DNA from: a virus
IMG/VR virus record: IMGVR_UViG_3300005589_000752
Span: 1-39,916 of that record
DNA length: 39,916 nt
Direction: 5' to 3' (one strand)
In this document: piece after piece, positions 22,708 through 31,744 of the stretch
Layout of the letters: the number at the start of each line of letters is the position of its first letter
How positions within the stretch are numbered: position 1 is the stretch's first letter
Notes under the pieces: generated by a model
The model's database searches: none
Told to the model about the DNA's origin: nothing
Seen by the model: the letters and a program-made list of their open reading frames with translations, nothing else
Made by a program: the position numbers and the translations under genes

Positions 22708-25195
22708 TGGATTAAGAACGAGACAGGGTAAAACCACAGTCCGTGATGATAAGACTATCCAGAAGTCGGCTCAACCAGCCCGTACCTATATGCCTGGACA
22801 GGTGCGTGATAACAGTGCGTCCAAGATGTTGGCATCCTTGGGTCAGGTTGGGGCGATACTTAATAAACGAGAGGAGGTCAAGGCCGAGGCTCAGGCAGTG
22901 CAGGATGCCGCTAATGGTGTGAAGAACGACAGTCCATACGAAGTGTATAACCGAGTGTGGGAACAACAGAGCGGTCTTGCCGCTGTGTCTGACTTCAAGA
23001 GGACTGCCAACCAGTGGTTTGAACAGACAGGTCAGCACTTGGATGACGCTGAGTATGCTATTGAGTCCACCAAGATGCAGAACAAGTTCATGGAGGGTAA
23101 GTCCGCTAACTGGATGAAGGGTATGATTGCTGGTGGAGGAATGGATGTCACCGATAAGATGGACATGCTCTTTGATGACAAGCTCAGGACAGAGAAAGGT
23201 CTTGAGAATGCCTCGAATGTATCCAAACGCTTTGAGTTATACACCACGAAACCTAATGTAACCGGAGCGGATCTCAGAGCGGATCTCGATAATGAACATA
23301 CCATGGGTCAGAAGTTCTTCATGTCTCGACCCCAAGGAAGTCTTGCCGCTTATCAGACCGTTCATGATGCTGTGATGGCAGGAACCCTGGATAAGAAGGT
23401 CTTTGTTGATTTCATGTACGCGCCCAGTGCCGATGGGAAGATCCGGCTGGTTGATACAGCCTTGGGTGATAAGTTCAGATCGGACATGAGGACTATCAAT
23501 GGTGCCACCAGTACGCTCAAGAGGGATAAACTTTTTGGCGAGCTGACCAAGAAATACACCAACCCTGTGACCGGGGACCTCAATACCACGGGTGTCTATC
23601 AAGATGCTCTGGCTATGCTGGAGAAAGGTGAAATCGATGGTGATGAGTACGCCTGGGTAACCAAGCAGACTAACACTGAGGCCGGTAGAATCTCCAGTGA
23701 TCGTAAAGCTGAACGCTCTGCCGCAACCGAGGATCTTAGCAATAAGTATTTTGACATGGTGTCCAAGCAGGCATCATTGGCTGAACTGGAGAAGTTTGCT
23801 GGTAGTGTTCCTTTTCATGCTAAGGCTACCGTGGGTAAGATCCATCAGGCCCAGATCAATGCGATGGAATCCAAGGAAGATCGGATAGAGCGGAAGGGTC
23901 GGCAGAAACTTGCTGATGAACAGGCTAAGATTGTAGCAGACCGTGCCACCGTGAAGTTTGAGAATTATGTAGCGGACCGTGGTGCCAAGGAGACTGAGGA
24001 GGCCAAGACTGCCCGTATCGACTCTAATCAGAACAAGGCATACATAGATATGTTCAGGGGTCGGAAGTCTATGGCTGAGGCTGTAGGTGCTATGCAGGAT
24101 GCCGATCTGGACAAGGCGTTTATCTCTGGGGTTATCAACCTGGAGAAGATCATGAAGTCCACAACCCTGGATGATACCCAACGTCAGGGTGCCCTTGATC
24201 TAATCAATGGTAAACGGACGATCGATCAGGTGCTGGAGGGTCTCCCCAAAGGTACGAAGCTCACTGTCATCAGTGGGTTAAGATCTCTGGATAAAGCCAT
24301 CGAGAAGGATCTGATTACTAAGGAGCAGGAGCAGGCCTTTAGGGACTTTGGCGATGGTAAGTTCAAGAGCATTGATGAAGCACTGGGAGTCCTCTCCGAT
24401 AAGGCAAACACTCGGGCAGTAAGGGGTCAATTCAATCAACTTGATAAGGACCAGAAGAAGACCCTGGTGTCCCAGTACCAGAACGCTATGATCACCGGGA
24501 TGCTGACCAGTGATAACCCTGACTGGAGGGAGGCCATCAAGACTGTCCCCAACAATCTGATCACCCCTGCGGTTATCGAGACAGCCCGTACACTTCAGGC
24601 ATCGTTAGGTGCTGAACAGAAGGATGAGCTGACCCGTGGCCTGGAGTTGATCAAGAAGTCTTTCAACAGTGCCAGTCGATCGGGTGGGGTGCCCAGTCCT
24701 GCTGAATCCCGGTTAATCTCTGCGATGCAACAGGCTCTGATCTATAAGGTCAGGGACACTGCCGGGACCGATGAACCTTTCGATGTCGGTGCTGAACTCC
24801 TACTGGCTAACAAACCTGGGTCATGGTTCTACGATAATGTGACTGCCAAGGTTGTTCCTATGCGTGAATCCATTAAGGAAACCGTGTCGTTGATACGTGG
24901 TGATGCTCAGAAAGAAGCTCAGAATAGGATTAACCAGGGAAGTGCTGACGTGGACCCCAGAGATATGATGATTCTGGATGATTCTGGAGCAGACTTTGGT
25001 ACATGGAAAACTGAGTTCGATAAAGGTGCTAAGAACCAGGGATACAACTATGATGAGGTACGGGCCTTTGTGTTTGGCATCGGGAAAGCAGATGGCCTCA
25101 CCATGACGGATGAAGACATCATGCTTGAGCTTGCTACACCTGATGGCAGAGCCTATTGGGATGGCCTCTTCAATAAATCTAAAGGAGCAGAATGA
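22700..25195 (+). CDS. Internal virion protein C (T7 gp15-like)
   Basis: An 831-aa mostly helical protein (T7 gp15 is 747 aa) forming part of the internal core that is ejected and helps span the periplasm. Recognition is by position, size and composition (long charged helices, e.g. DRIERKGRQKLADEQAKIVA). The start is TTG inside the end of gp14, with a very strong GGAGGAGG just upstream; the ATG at 22707 is out of frame and closes at once, so TTG is the only reasonable start. It overlaps gp16 by ATGA. Confidence 0.9.
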   Translation: MGNGLRTRQGKTTVRDDKTIQKSAQPARTYMPGQVRDNSASKMLASLGQVGAILNKREEVKAEAQAVQDAANGVKNDSPYEVYNRVWEQQSGLAAVSDFKRTANQWFEQTGQHLDDAEYAIESTKMQNKFMEGKSANWMKGMIAGGGMDVTDKMDMLFDDKLRTEKGLENASNVSKRFELYTTKPNVTGADLRADLDNEHTMGQKFFMSRPQGSLAAYQTVHDAVMAGTLDKKVFVDFMYAPSADGKIRLVDTALGDKFRSDMRTINGATSTLKRDKLFGELTKKYTNPVTGDLNTTGVYQDALAMLEKGEIDGDEYAWVTKQTNTEAGRISSDRKAERSAATEDLSNKYFDMVSKQASLAELEKFAGSVPFHAKATVGKIHQAQINAMESKEDRIERKGRQKLADEQAKIVADRATVKFENYVADRGAKETEEAKTARIDSNQNKAYIDMFRGRKSMAEAVGAMQDADLDKAFISGVINLEKIMKSTTLDDTQRQGALDLINGKRTIDQVLEGLPKGTKLTVISGLRSLDKAIEKDLITKEQEQAFRDFGDGKFKSIDEALGVLSDKANTRAVRGQFNQLDKDQKKTLVSQYQNAMITGMLTSDNPDWREAIKTVPNNLITPAVIETARTLQASLGAEQKDELTRGLELIKKSFNSASRSGGVPSPAESRLISAMQQALIYKVRDTAGTDEPFDVGAELLLANKPGSWFYDNVTAKVVPMRESIKETVSLIRGDAQKEAQNRINQGSADVDPRDMMILDDSGADFGTWKTEFDKGAKNQGYNYDEVRAFVFGIGKADGLTMTDEDIMLELATPDGRAYWDGLFNKSKGAE

Positions 25196-28100
25196 CAGAA
25201 CTATGGAGAAAACTGAAGGATCGGGAACAGGGGATTACTCCTGCTCTTGATCCTGCGGTCAAAGAACGGATACTCAAACGTAGGGAAGCCAGGGCAAACC
25301 CAATGTCCGTGAAGTATGGGATTGTGGATGATCCCGATGCTTCTCATAAACAAGAATACTTTAACAGGGCAAAGACCTTACCCAAGGGTCCAGACCTCTA
25401 TTGGAAACCAGACCTCAATAACGATATTGATTTTGGCACTCAGATGGAACGCCAGGACAGTGGGCGTAAGGTAGATATCATTGAGGATCAGAAAGACAAG
25501 TTCAGCCGTGCTGGATCTGAAGGATGGGGTAACAGTATGGCAGGAATGATCAGCCGTGGTGTTATAACCCAAGAGCAGTCTCAGGACTTTGCCTGGTATC
25601 ACTCAGTGTTCAAAGAGATCGTTACCTTTACTGCCGATGCCCCTGTGACTGTAGGTGTTGGCGTTGGTGCTGGCGTTCTAACTGGGGGGAACCCTGTAGC
25701 CGCATATGCCGCAAGTGGTGCCGCTGAGAGCTTCATCAGGGCGTTCATTATCGACCGGCTGAAGCATAGTGATGAAGACCCCCATACAATCGTACAGTCC
25801 TTACATGCTTCTCTCACTGAGGGCTACAAGGGAGCGATCACAGGGGCAGTCACTGGTAAAGCCGGGAAGTTAGTCAGAGGTTTGACCGGGAAGTATGGGA
25901 ACGTGGTATCTGAAGCGGTGGCTGTACCTACTGAAGGTGCATTGGCTGTGGTAGTGGACTCCTTGATGCATGACCAGAAGATTAACGCTGAGTCATTCAG
26001 ACAGGCTGGTATCACTATCCTGAGTGGACAGATTGCTTCAAGAACTGGGGCACACCTGAAGGGTAAGACCATTGAACGTCAGCTTATGAAGTCAGACAAT
26101 GTGGCGAACAAGATGATGGACATTGAGACCCTCACAGGTCTTCACCGGGATAAAGTCGTGGAGATGGCTAAGACGGATAACAGGCTGCGACGGCAACTCC
26201 TTAGTGATGATCCTGGGATTCCTGAAGCACTGGTGAATGATAAGGTACGCTCCAAGATCCAGAAGATGAATGAGGAACCAGAGAGTGCTGACCTGGGTGA
26301 TACAGTTAAACAGGTGGCAAGGGATGCTGAGATTGCCTACATCGATGATGGTGCCTATCTGAAACATATCATGGGGGATGAGAATCCTGATGTGGTACGC
26401 CCTTGGGATCAGGACACTGGGGCTGACAATCCTTATATGGGGCTGATTAATAGCCGTGGATACCAGAGTAAGGTCAACCAATGGAATGAGAAAGGTGGAT
26501 TCAGTCTGGTCGATCTTAAACCCACTGGCTCCAAGGGGTATCATGAGATCCTCAAGTCGGTTAACAATCCTGATAAGAATATGTCCCATGATGGATTCGC
26601 AGAACACCTGACCTCAAGAACAGCTAAGGAGAGGGAGAAACATTTCTTTGCTGATCGAAGGAAGCAACGCAAGGTGGTCCGTGAACTTGAAGGTGAACTC
26701 AAGATCCTTGGCTCAAAGTCTACCAAACGACAGCGCTCTGTTAAGAAGAAGCTGAGTGAGGCTAAGAAGGTCTATGCAGAGATGCGCCCTAAACGTGATA
26801 ACGATGCGTACACTGGTCTCAAGGGTAAAGATATTGAAGGGTCCATTGAACGTGGGACTGAGAAGTATGCTGAAGCGGCTAAGGATTATTACACGATGAT
26901 GGATGACCTCCTCCGTGTCCGTAAAGAATCAGGTCTCAGTAGTCAAAGCGATCTGGATAACATCATGGATAGGAACATTGAGTACAGTCCGATGAAGCGT
27001 GTCCTTGATGGCAACGGTGAGCATAAGGTCGATTCCAAGGGTAACAAGCTGTACACCTTTGGTGGCTCAGACAAGATGATGGCTAACCCCTTGAATGAAA
27101 CCGGGAAGATGATTCAGGATACAATCCTTGCGGCTGAACGGAACATTTGGATTAACAATCTGAATAAACAATTTGGGCACAACCCTGACATTATCCAACA
27201 GATCCCCGGTAAGGTCGAACGATCCAATGCTAAACGTGATGGTCTGGAAGTCCCTGAGTTTAAAGCCACTGAGAACAACGATGGATCAATGTCGTTGAAT
27301 GCCTATGTGGATGGGAAGCCTGTTACCTACAAGGTTAGCAAAGGTCTCTTTGAAGTTGCTCAGGTATGGGGTGATGGTTCTATCGGTAAGACTGAACAGA
27401 ACATTGTACAGAAGACGGCCAAACTTGCCGCCAGTACATTGCGTATCGGTGCCACAAGTGAGCCGACCTTTATGGTGAAAAATGCTGTGAAGGATACCAT
27501 GACTGGTGCATTGATGTCTGACCAGGGAGGTAATGCCCTTAAGAAGTTTGGTGATGGTCTCAAATCCTCACTGACCGGAGATGACTATCGTGTCCTGGGG
27601 AAGATGGCTGGTGCTGATTATGCTGGTAGAACAAACCGGGAGTCATTGGCATTGGATAAGATCATTACGGAACATCCTCAAGACTACTTCTTTAACAATG
27701 TCCTTGATCCAACCAAGCTGGTGAAAATGGTGGTAGACGCTGGTAAGCACATGGAGTCCGGTGTGCGGCAGGGTGAGTTCAACAAGACCATTGATAACGG
27801 CGGTTCCCCCCAAGCAGCGGCCTACAACTACCGGAAGATCACTGGTGACTTTACCCGTGCTGGTACTCAGGGTCGGAAGATCAACCAGTACAGTGCGTTC
27901 TGGAACATGAGGATACAGGGCATGGCGAGGACCATTGAGTCGGCTAAGGCTGATCCTGTTGGTTTCACTGCTAAAACTGTTGCCTATGTTGCGGCACCTA
28001 CCCTTGCCTTGGAGTTAGGATACACCGGGATGCTGAACGGTACGTTTGATGAACCGATGCTGGCTCTGGGCTATGAGCAGGAACATATAGATGCAGTCAA

Positions 28101-29139
28101 GGAGGCTACCGAAATGGTCAAGCAACTTGATGTGTCCGAACGCTATATGAATTTCCACTTCCCGTATGCCACCCAGGTCATAGCGAAGGATCAGTATGGT
28201 GTTGAGATCACGAAGTGGGAACCTCGGATCTCACGTATGGTTAAGACCCATGATGTTGGCATGGTTGGTTCTGACATGACCAGGAGAATGTATGACCACG
28301 CTGTGAATGAAGACCCACGGGCATTTGAAGGTATGCTCGAAAAGTATAACACCGAGTATGGCACAGGCGTATTACTGGGCACGATCCCTACTGTTGTTGA
28401 ACCTATGTTCGGTTGGAATATGAATCATGACTCCTTTCGAGGTAAAGAGATCGTCAGTCCTTGGCATGAAGATGCATCGGCCCAGTACCAGTACAATGAT
28501 GGCACGAATGAGTTGAGTAAAAGAATCAGTATGATGCTGAGTAATACTCCTTTGGATCAAGTCGGTCTGACTCCCAGTCCCCAGAATCTTGATTATCTCA
28601 TTTCCTCCTACACGGCTGGTCTGGGTAAACTTGCGATGACTGTTAGTAATAAGGTCTTGAAGGGACTCGATGGTGAGAAGAATCTTGATCCTGAAGATCC
28701 TCAAGGTACATGGACAACTGAATGGCCTTTGGTTCGTGCGTTCTTTGTGCGGAGACCTGGGCTTAACTCCAAGGTAATCAAGGACTTTGAGAAGCGGTAC
28801 GAGAAGTTCCAGACCCTTGAGAAGGATGCACAGTTGGCCCTGAGTCGTGGTGATTACGAGCTACATGAGAGCATCATGACCGATCCCCGTTATATCGACC
28901 TGGGTAAGATGTACCAGATGATGAAAACGCTGAAGACAGATGCCTACAAGTTCCATGGGTGGGACGCTTCGTATTATGCAGATGGTACGCCAGCGGAGTT
29001 CATTCGCAAGGATAAACGGTCAATGATTGAGGAGAACGTGAAGAACGCAATCCAAGTGGCAACAGATGGTATGGCGCTCTACGATGAGTACGATGCTGAA
29101 TATAAACAATTAAAGAAGGATAGTAACGATGGCATATAG
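25192..29139 (+). CDS. Internal virion protein D (T7 gp16-like) without the transglycosylase domain
   Basis: A 1315-aa protein, almost the length of T7 gp16 (1318 aa), in the gp16 position. It is ejected into the cell and, in T7, helps pull the DNA in. The N-terminus (MTELWRKLKDREQG...) does not show the lytic transglycosylase ESxF...G.MQ pattern found in the first 150 residues of T7 gp16. Hydrophobic Gly/Ala-rich stretches at about 145-185 (VGVGVGAGVLTGG) and near 920 (VAYVAAPTLALELGYTG) could insert into membranes. A lysine-rich coiled region surrounds SKSTKRQRSVKKK (about 507-519), which also contains the 17-base promoter-like sequence. Confidence 0.9.
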   Translation: MTELWRKLKDREQGITPALDPAVKERILKRREARANPMSVKYGIVDDPDASHKQEYFNRAKTLPKGPDLYWKPDLNNDIDFGTQMERQDSGRKVDIIEDQKDKFSRAGSEGWGNSMAGMISRGVITQEQSQDFAWYHSVFKEIVTFTADAPVTVGVGVGAGVLTGGNPVAAYAASGAAESFIRAFIIDRLKHSDEDPHTIVQSLHASLTEGYKGAITGAVTGKAGKLVRGLTGKYGNVVSEAVAVPTEGALAVVVDSLMHDQKINAESFRQAGITILSGQIASRTGAHLKGKTIERQLMKSDNVANKMMDIETLTGLHRDKVVEMAKTDNRLRRQLLSDDPGIPEALVNDKVRSKIQKMNEEPESADLGDTVKQVARDAEIAYIDDGAYLKHIMGDENPDVVRPWDQDTGADNPYMGLINSRGYQSKVNQWNEKGGFSLVDLKPTGSKGYHEILKSVNNPDKNMSHDGFAEHLTSRTAKEREKHFFADRRKQRKVVRELEGELKILGSKSTKRQRSVKKKLSEAKKVYAEMRPKRDNDAYTGLKGKDIEGSIERGTEKYAEAAKDYYTMMDDLLRVRKESGLSSQSDLDNIMDRNIEYSPMKRVLDGNGEHKVDSKGNKLYTFGGSDKMMANPLNETGKMIQDTILAAERNIWINNLNKQFGHNPDIIQQIPGKVERSNAKRDGLEVPEFKATENNDGSMSLNAYVDGKPVTYKVSKGLFEVAQVWGDGSIGKTEQNIVQKTAKLAASTLRIGATSEPTFMVKNAVKDTMTGALMSDQGGNALKKFGDGLKSSLTGDDYRVLGKMAGADYAGRTNRESLALDKIITEHPQDYFFNNVLDPTKLVKMVVDAGKHMESGVRQGEFNKTIDNGGSPQAAAYNYRKITGDFTRAGTQGRKINQYSAFWNMRIQGMARTIESAKADPVGFTAKTVAYVAAPTLALELGYTGMLNGTFDEPMLALGYEQEHIDAVKEATEMVKQLDVSERYMNFHFPYATQVIAKDQYGVEITKWEPRISRMVKTHDVGMVGSDMTRRMYDHAVNEDPRAFEGMLEKYNTEYGTGVLLGTIPTVVEPMFGWNMNHDSFRGKEIVSPWHEDASAQYQYNDGTNELSKRISMMLSNTPLDQVGLTPSPQNLDYLISSYTAGLGKLAMTVSNKVLKGLDGEKNLDPEDPQGTWTTEWPLVRAFFVRRPGLNSKVIKDFEKRYEKFQTLEKDAQLALSRGDYELHESIMTDPRYIDLGKMYQMMKTLKTDAYKFHGWDASYYADGTPAEFIRKDKRSMIEENVKNAIQVATDGMALYDEYDAEYKQLKKDSNDGI
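26716..26732 (+). promoter_or_regulatory. Exact 17-base match to the capsid promoter inside gp16
   Basis: AAGTCTACCAAACGACA is identical to 17993-18009 upstream of the capsid gene. It lies within the gp16 reading frame (codons for STKRQ and flanks). Whether it works as an internal promoter for the tail fibre/terminase genes or is a coincidence is open. Confidence 0.35.
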
Positions 29140-30745
29140 CTACAAAGAAGTACCGGGAGATGGTGTTACGACTATCTTCAATGCACCACAGTATCTCAAG
29201 AAGGAATGGATCAAATGCTTTGTTGATGGCATCGAGGTTCCTTTCTCCTGGGTAACAACCAGTACGGTGAGCATAGTCCCTGCCCCGGCGATGAACAAGT
29301 TGGTACGGGTAAAGCGTGTGACCCCTCTGGTACGTGAGGTTAACTTTCAGAATGAGAACATTATAACTGAAGGGGTGATGGACTTTGACTCTGACCAGCT
29401 TACCCACATCGTGCAAGAGGCAGTCGATCTTACACGGGAAGGTTTAGCCAAGGATGCCGCCGGTAACTGGGATGCCGCTACATGGGCGATCAGGAATGTT
29501 GGTGATCCTGTGGGTGACAATGATGCTATGACCCCTGCGTGGTTCGAGGCGAAGTACATGGCGATCTGGAACCAGATGATGACCGACTCTACGGCTTTGC
29601 TGGATGAATCCAAGACTATCATTGATGGTGCCCTGCGTGGGCCAAAAGGTGATCAGGGTGATATCGGTGAGCAAGGTCTTCCCGGTAATGAAGGTGTCCA
29701 GGGACCACAGGGTCCAAGAGGATTACAGGGTGTCCAGGGTAACACAGGTAGGCCTGGGGATGATGGAACCCGTGGTGCTGATGGTGCTGACGGAGTGACC
29801 GGACCCCAAGGACCCCAAGGTGCGCCCGGAGTAAAGGGTGACACAGGTATCCAAGGACCAGCCGGGACTCCTGGGATCAAAGGAGAGAAGGGAGATATTG
29901 GCCCCCGTGGACTTGAAGGACCGCAAGGTGTTGATGGTAACTCGGGTGTTCAAGGACCAATGGGACCAGCCGGGAGCGGTATCGGTGGACCCGAAGGACC
30001 GCAGGGTGTTCAAGGACCACCAGGTAGAGATGGACGCGATGGTCAGAGTATTGTAGGTGCCCAAGGTCCAACTGGTGGCACTGGACCACAAGGTGAGATT
30101 GGACCCCGTGGTTACAAGGGTGATCAAGGCATCCAAGGCATCCAGGGACAAAAAGGGGATACGGGCGACCAAGGACTCAAAGGTGACAAAGGTATTGATG
30201 GTGTCAATGGAGCCGAGGGTCCACAAGGTGTTCAGGGGCTCCAGGGTCCACAAGGTATCCAAGGTGCGGCTGGGGATAATGGTATCGATGGTGCGAAGGG
30301 TGATGAAGGCCCACAGGGTGTCCAAGGCCTACGTGGTGTTCAAGGCATCCAAGGAGAGAAAGGTGACCAGGGGTTGCTTGGTATCCAGGGACCAAAGGGC
30401 GATACTGGTGCTAAAGGAACCACTGGCGCTAAAGGTGACAAAGGCGACAAAGGTGATCCCGGTTTAGATGGTACTGGTGACCCAAGTAAGTGGATAATTA
30501 AGTGGACTGGGAGCACCTCTACGTTAGACATGTCGAACAACACAACGTATCCTCCTGGTCATTATCTACTTAGGTTCCTTATCAATGGGGGCATATACGA
30601 TCAGCTTTGTGCAAAAATGGCAGCAGAGAATGGGGCTTTTAAGCTTGTCCCGATATGGGGGACTCCAATGACCGAAGCTTGTCCCATTGCAAGTGTTAAA
30701 TCGAAGTATAGTTATACACTTGGAGTAGTCTACAGATACGAATAA
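29129..30745 (+). CDS. Tail fibre with T7-type N-terminus and collagen-like shaft
   Basis: A 538-aa fibre protein. Residues 1-about 150 are a T7 gp17-type attachment domain (YKEVPGDGVTTIFNAPQYL and the FDSDQLTHIVQEAVDLTREG block), which docks on the tail. Residues about 171-450 are some 93 Gly-X-Y triplets (e.g. GPQGVQGPPGRDGRDG), a predicted collagen triple helix with short breaks at GSGIGG and GQSIVG. Residues about 451-538 form a small globular tip (WIIKWTGSTSTLDMSNNTTY...) that would bind the host. AAGGATAGTAACG precedes the ATG, which overlaps gp16 by 11 bp. The fibre is probably a homotrimer and sets host range. Confidence 0.93.
   Translation: MAYSYKEVPGDGVTTIFNAPQYLKKEWIKCFVDGIEVPFSWVTTSTVSIVPAPAMNKLVRVKRVTPLVREVNFQNENIITEGVMDFDSDQLTHIVQEAVDLTREGLAKDAAGNWDAATWAIRNVGDPVGDNDAMTPAWFEAKYMAIWNQMMTDSTALLDESKTIIDGALRGPKGDQGDIGEQGLPGNEGVQGPQGPRGLQGVQGNTGRPGDDGTRGADGADGVTGPQGPQGAPGVKGDTGIQGPAGTPGIKGEKGDIGPRGLEGPQGVDGNSGVQGPMGPAGSGIGGPEGPQGVQGPPGRDGRDGQSIVGAQGPTGGTGPQGEIGPRGYKGDQGIQGIQGQKGDTGDQGLKGDKGIDGVNGAEGPQGVQGLQGPQGIQGAAGDNGIDGAKGDEGPQGVQGLRGVQGIQGEKGDQGLLGIQGPKGDTGAKGTTGAKGDKGDKGDPGLDGTGDPSKWIIKWTGSTSTLDMSNNTTYPPGHYLLRFLINGGIYDQLCAKMAAENGAFKLVPIWGTPMTEACPIASVKSKYSYTLGVVYRYE
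29639..30478 (+). repeat. Collagen-coding repeat region
   Basis: About 840 bases of degenerate 9-base units encoding Gly-X-Y, with glycine codons (GGT/GGA) every third codon and recurrent GGTGTCCAAGG- and GGACCACAAGG-like units. Such repeats can recombine and change shaft length. They also produce long spurious frames on both strands, which were not annotated. Confidence 0.9.
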
Positions 30746-30753
30746 GGAGCGTT

Positions 30754-31107
30754 ATGAAAATATATGTAAGCAAAACAAACCCGAGGTTTTTCCAAGAGAC
30801 CCCTATTCCCGTGGATCTTGAGAATTGGGCTACCCTGACCGTGGCGTCTTTGGAGGATCTTGAGGGTAAGATGTGGGACGGATCAAAGCTGATCGAGGAT
30901 CTTGAAAGGCAAGCCCTGGTATATGAGGCACTGTGTGTAGAGACCAGGACAGAAAGGGATACTCTAATACGGGCATGTGATTGGAGAGTGCTTCCCGATC
31001 AACCTGTAAGTCAACCCTGGCTTGATTATCGTCGGGCTTTACGGGATGTGCCACAACAAGAGGGATTCCCCTTTGAGGTAGTTTGGCCCAGGATGCCTGA
31101 TGCCTGA
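30754..31107 (+). CDS. Tail assembly chaperone-like protein (APC-type C-terminal domain)
   Basis: A 117-aa protein whose second half (TERDTLIRACDWRVLPDQP, then WLDYRRALRDVPQQEGFPFE and VVWPRMP) matches the phage tail assembly chaperone-like domain that often follows a fibre gene. The first half is a helical arm. AAGGAG is well placed before the ATG, 9 bases after the fibre stop. It probably helps fold or trimerise the collagen-like fibre. It overlaps the next gene by 8 bp. Confidence 0.85.
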   Translation: MKIYVSKTNPRFFQETPIPVDLENWATLTVASLEDLEGKMWDGSKLIEDLERQALVYEALCVETRTERDTLIRACDWRVLPDQPVSQPWLDYRRALRDVPQQEGFPFEVVWPRMPDA

Positions 31108-31414
31108 TAAAGGAACAAAGAGTTTTAAGGTACTCATGGTCGTCCTTACGGTCATGGGTACTGCTTTGTTTGGGTTCATTGGCAAGGTCGTGTACGCCTC
31201 GATCAAACCCGATGTAACCCAAGAGCGACTCAACCGTCTTGAGACTAAAGTAGAGATCCTTCAGAAGTCTGATGTGAAGGGCAGTGTAATCGATAATGAA
31301 ATACTTAGAAGGCTTGAAGACCTGAAGATCAAACTGGATGCTCGGAACCAATGGTACGAGGATGTCAGTGGTGATCTCAAGGTCATCAAGTATAGGTTAG
31401 ATAAGGATGGCTGA
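31100..31414 (+). CDS. One-TM coiled-coil protein (lysis accessory or spanin candidate)
   Basis: A 104-aa protein with one N-terminal hydrophobic segment (FKVLMVVLTVMGTALFGFIG, about residues 9-28) and a charged coiled coil behind it (ERLNRLETKVEILQKSD, EILRRLEDLKIKLDAR). In T7 this interval (17.5-18.7) holds the holin and spanin genes, and a membrane-anchored coiled coil is the build of an inner-membrane spanin. No outer-membrane lipoprotein partner was recognised, so the role is tentative. It overlaps the small terminase gene by 8 bp. Confidence 0.6.
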   Translation: MPDKGTKSFKVLMVVLTVMGTALFGFIGKVVYASIKPDVTQERLNRLETKVEILQKSDVKGSVIDNEILRRLEDLKIKLDARNQWYEDVSGDLKVIKYRLDKDG

Positions 31415-31655
31415 CGAATTTGATAGAGTGGATTTTATAAGCGACATGTACGACGAGACCCTTCGTGATCTCAGACAGCGTGTTGCAGATGGTACAGCGT
31501 CACCGCAGGACAGAAAGCTGATTATTCAGATAGCTGAGAAGCACGGGGTTGATGTGGATGTCACACAGCCTGGGAACCCTTTGACTGGGACCGATGAGAA
31601 CTTCGACCTCCCTTTCACAATGGATGACCTCACGGTGGATGCTGAAGTAGACTAA
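31407..31655 (+). CDS. Small terminase subunit (T7 gp18-like)
   Basis: An 82-aa acidic protein (T7 gp18 is 88 aa) with a helical N-terminal half (FISDMYDETLRDLRQRV, SPQDRKLIIQIAEKHG) that could oligomerise and recognise DNA, and an acidic tail (LPFTMDDLTVDAEVD). It would work with the large subunit at 31745 in packaging. Assignment rests on size, position and helix pattern; sequence identity to T7 gp18 is low. Confidence 0.78.
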   Translation: MADEFDRVDFISDMYDETLRDLRQRVADGTASPQDRKLIIQIAEKHGVDVDVTQPGNPLTGTDENFDLPFTMDDLTVDAEVD

Positions 31656-31687
31656 CATAGGGCTTAACAGTCCGATACAGAGACATT

Positions 31688-31731
31688 GGGACCAACTGGG
31701 TGTACCACACTCGGCTGGTCCCTTTGTTATT
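31688..31731 (+). terminator. Terminator between small and large terminase genes
   Basis: GGGACCA at 31688-31694 pairs with TGGTCCC at 31716-31722, with further partial pairing (GTGT/ACAC) inside, followed by TTTGTTATTTT. The 89-base gap between the terminase genes is otherwise empty. Confidence 0.75.
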
Positions 31732-31744
31732 TTAAGGGAGTGTT

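Noticed and set aside
29653-30543. Long open frames on both strands across the fibre gene (200 aa on the minus strand, 136 aa on the plus strand).
   Set aside because: They are by-products of the Gly-X-Y codon periodicity of the collagen-like repeat; the real frame has a recognised N-terminal domain and ribosome site.
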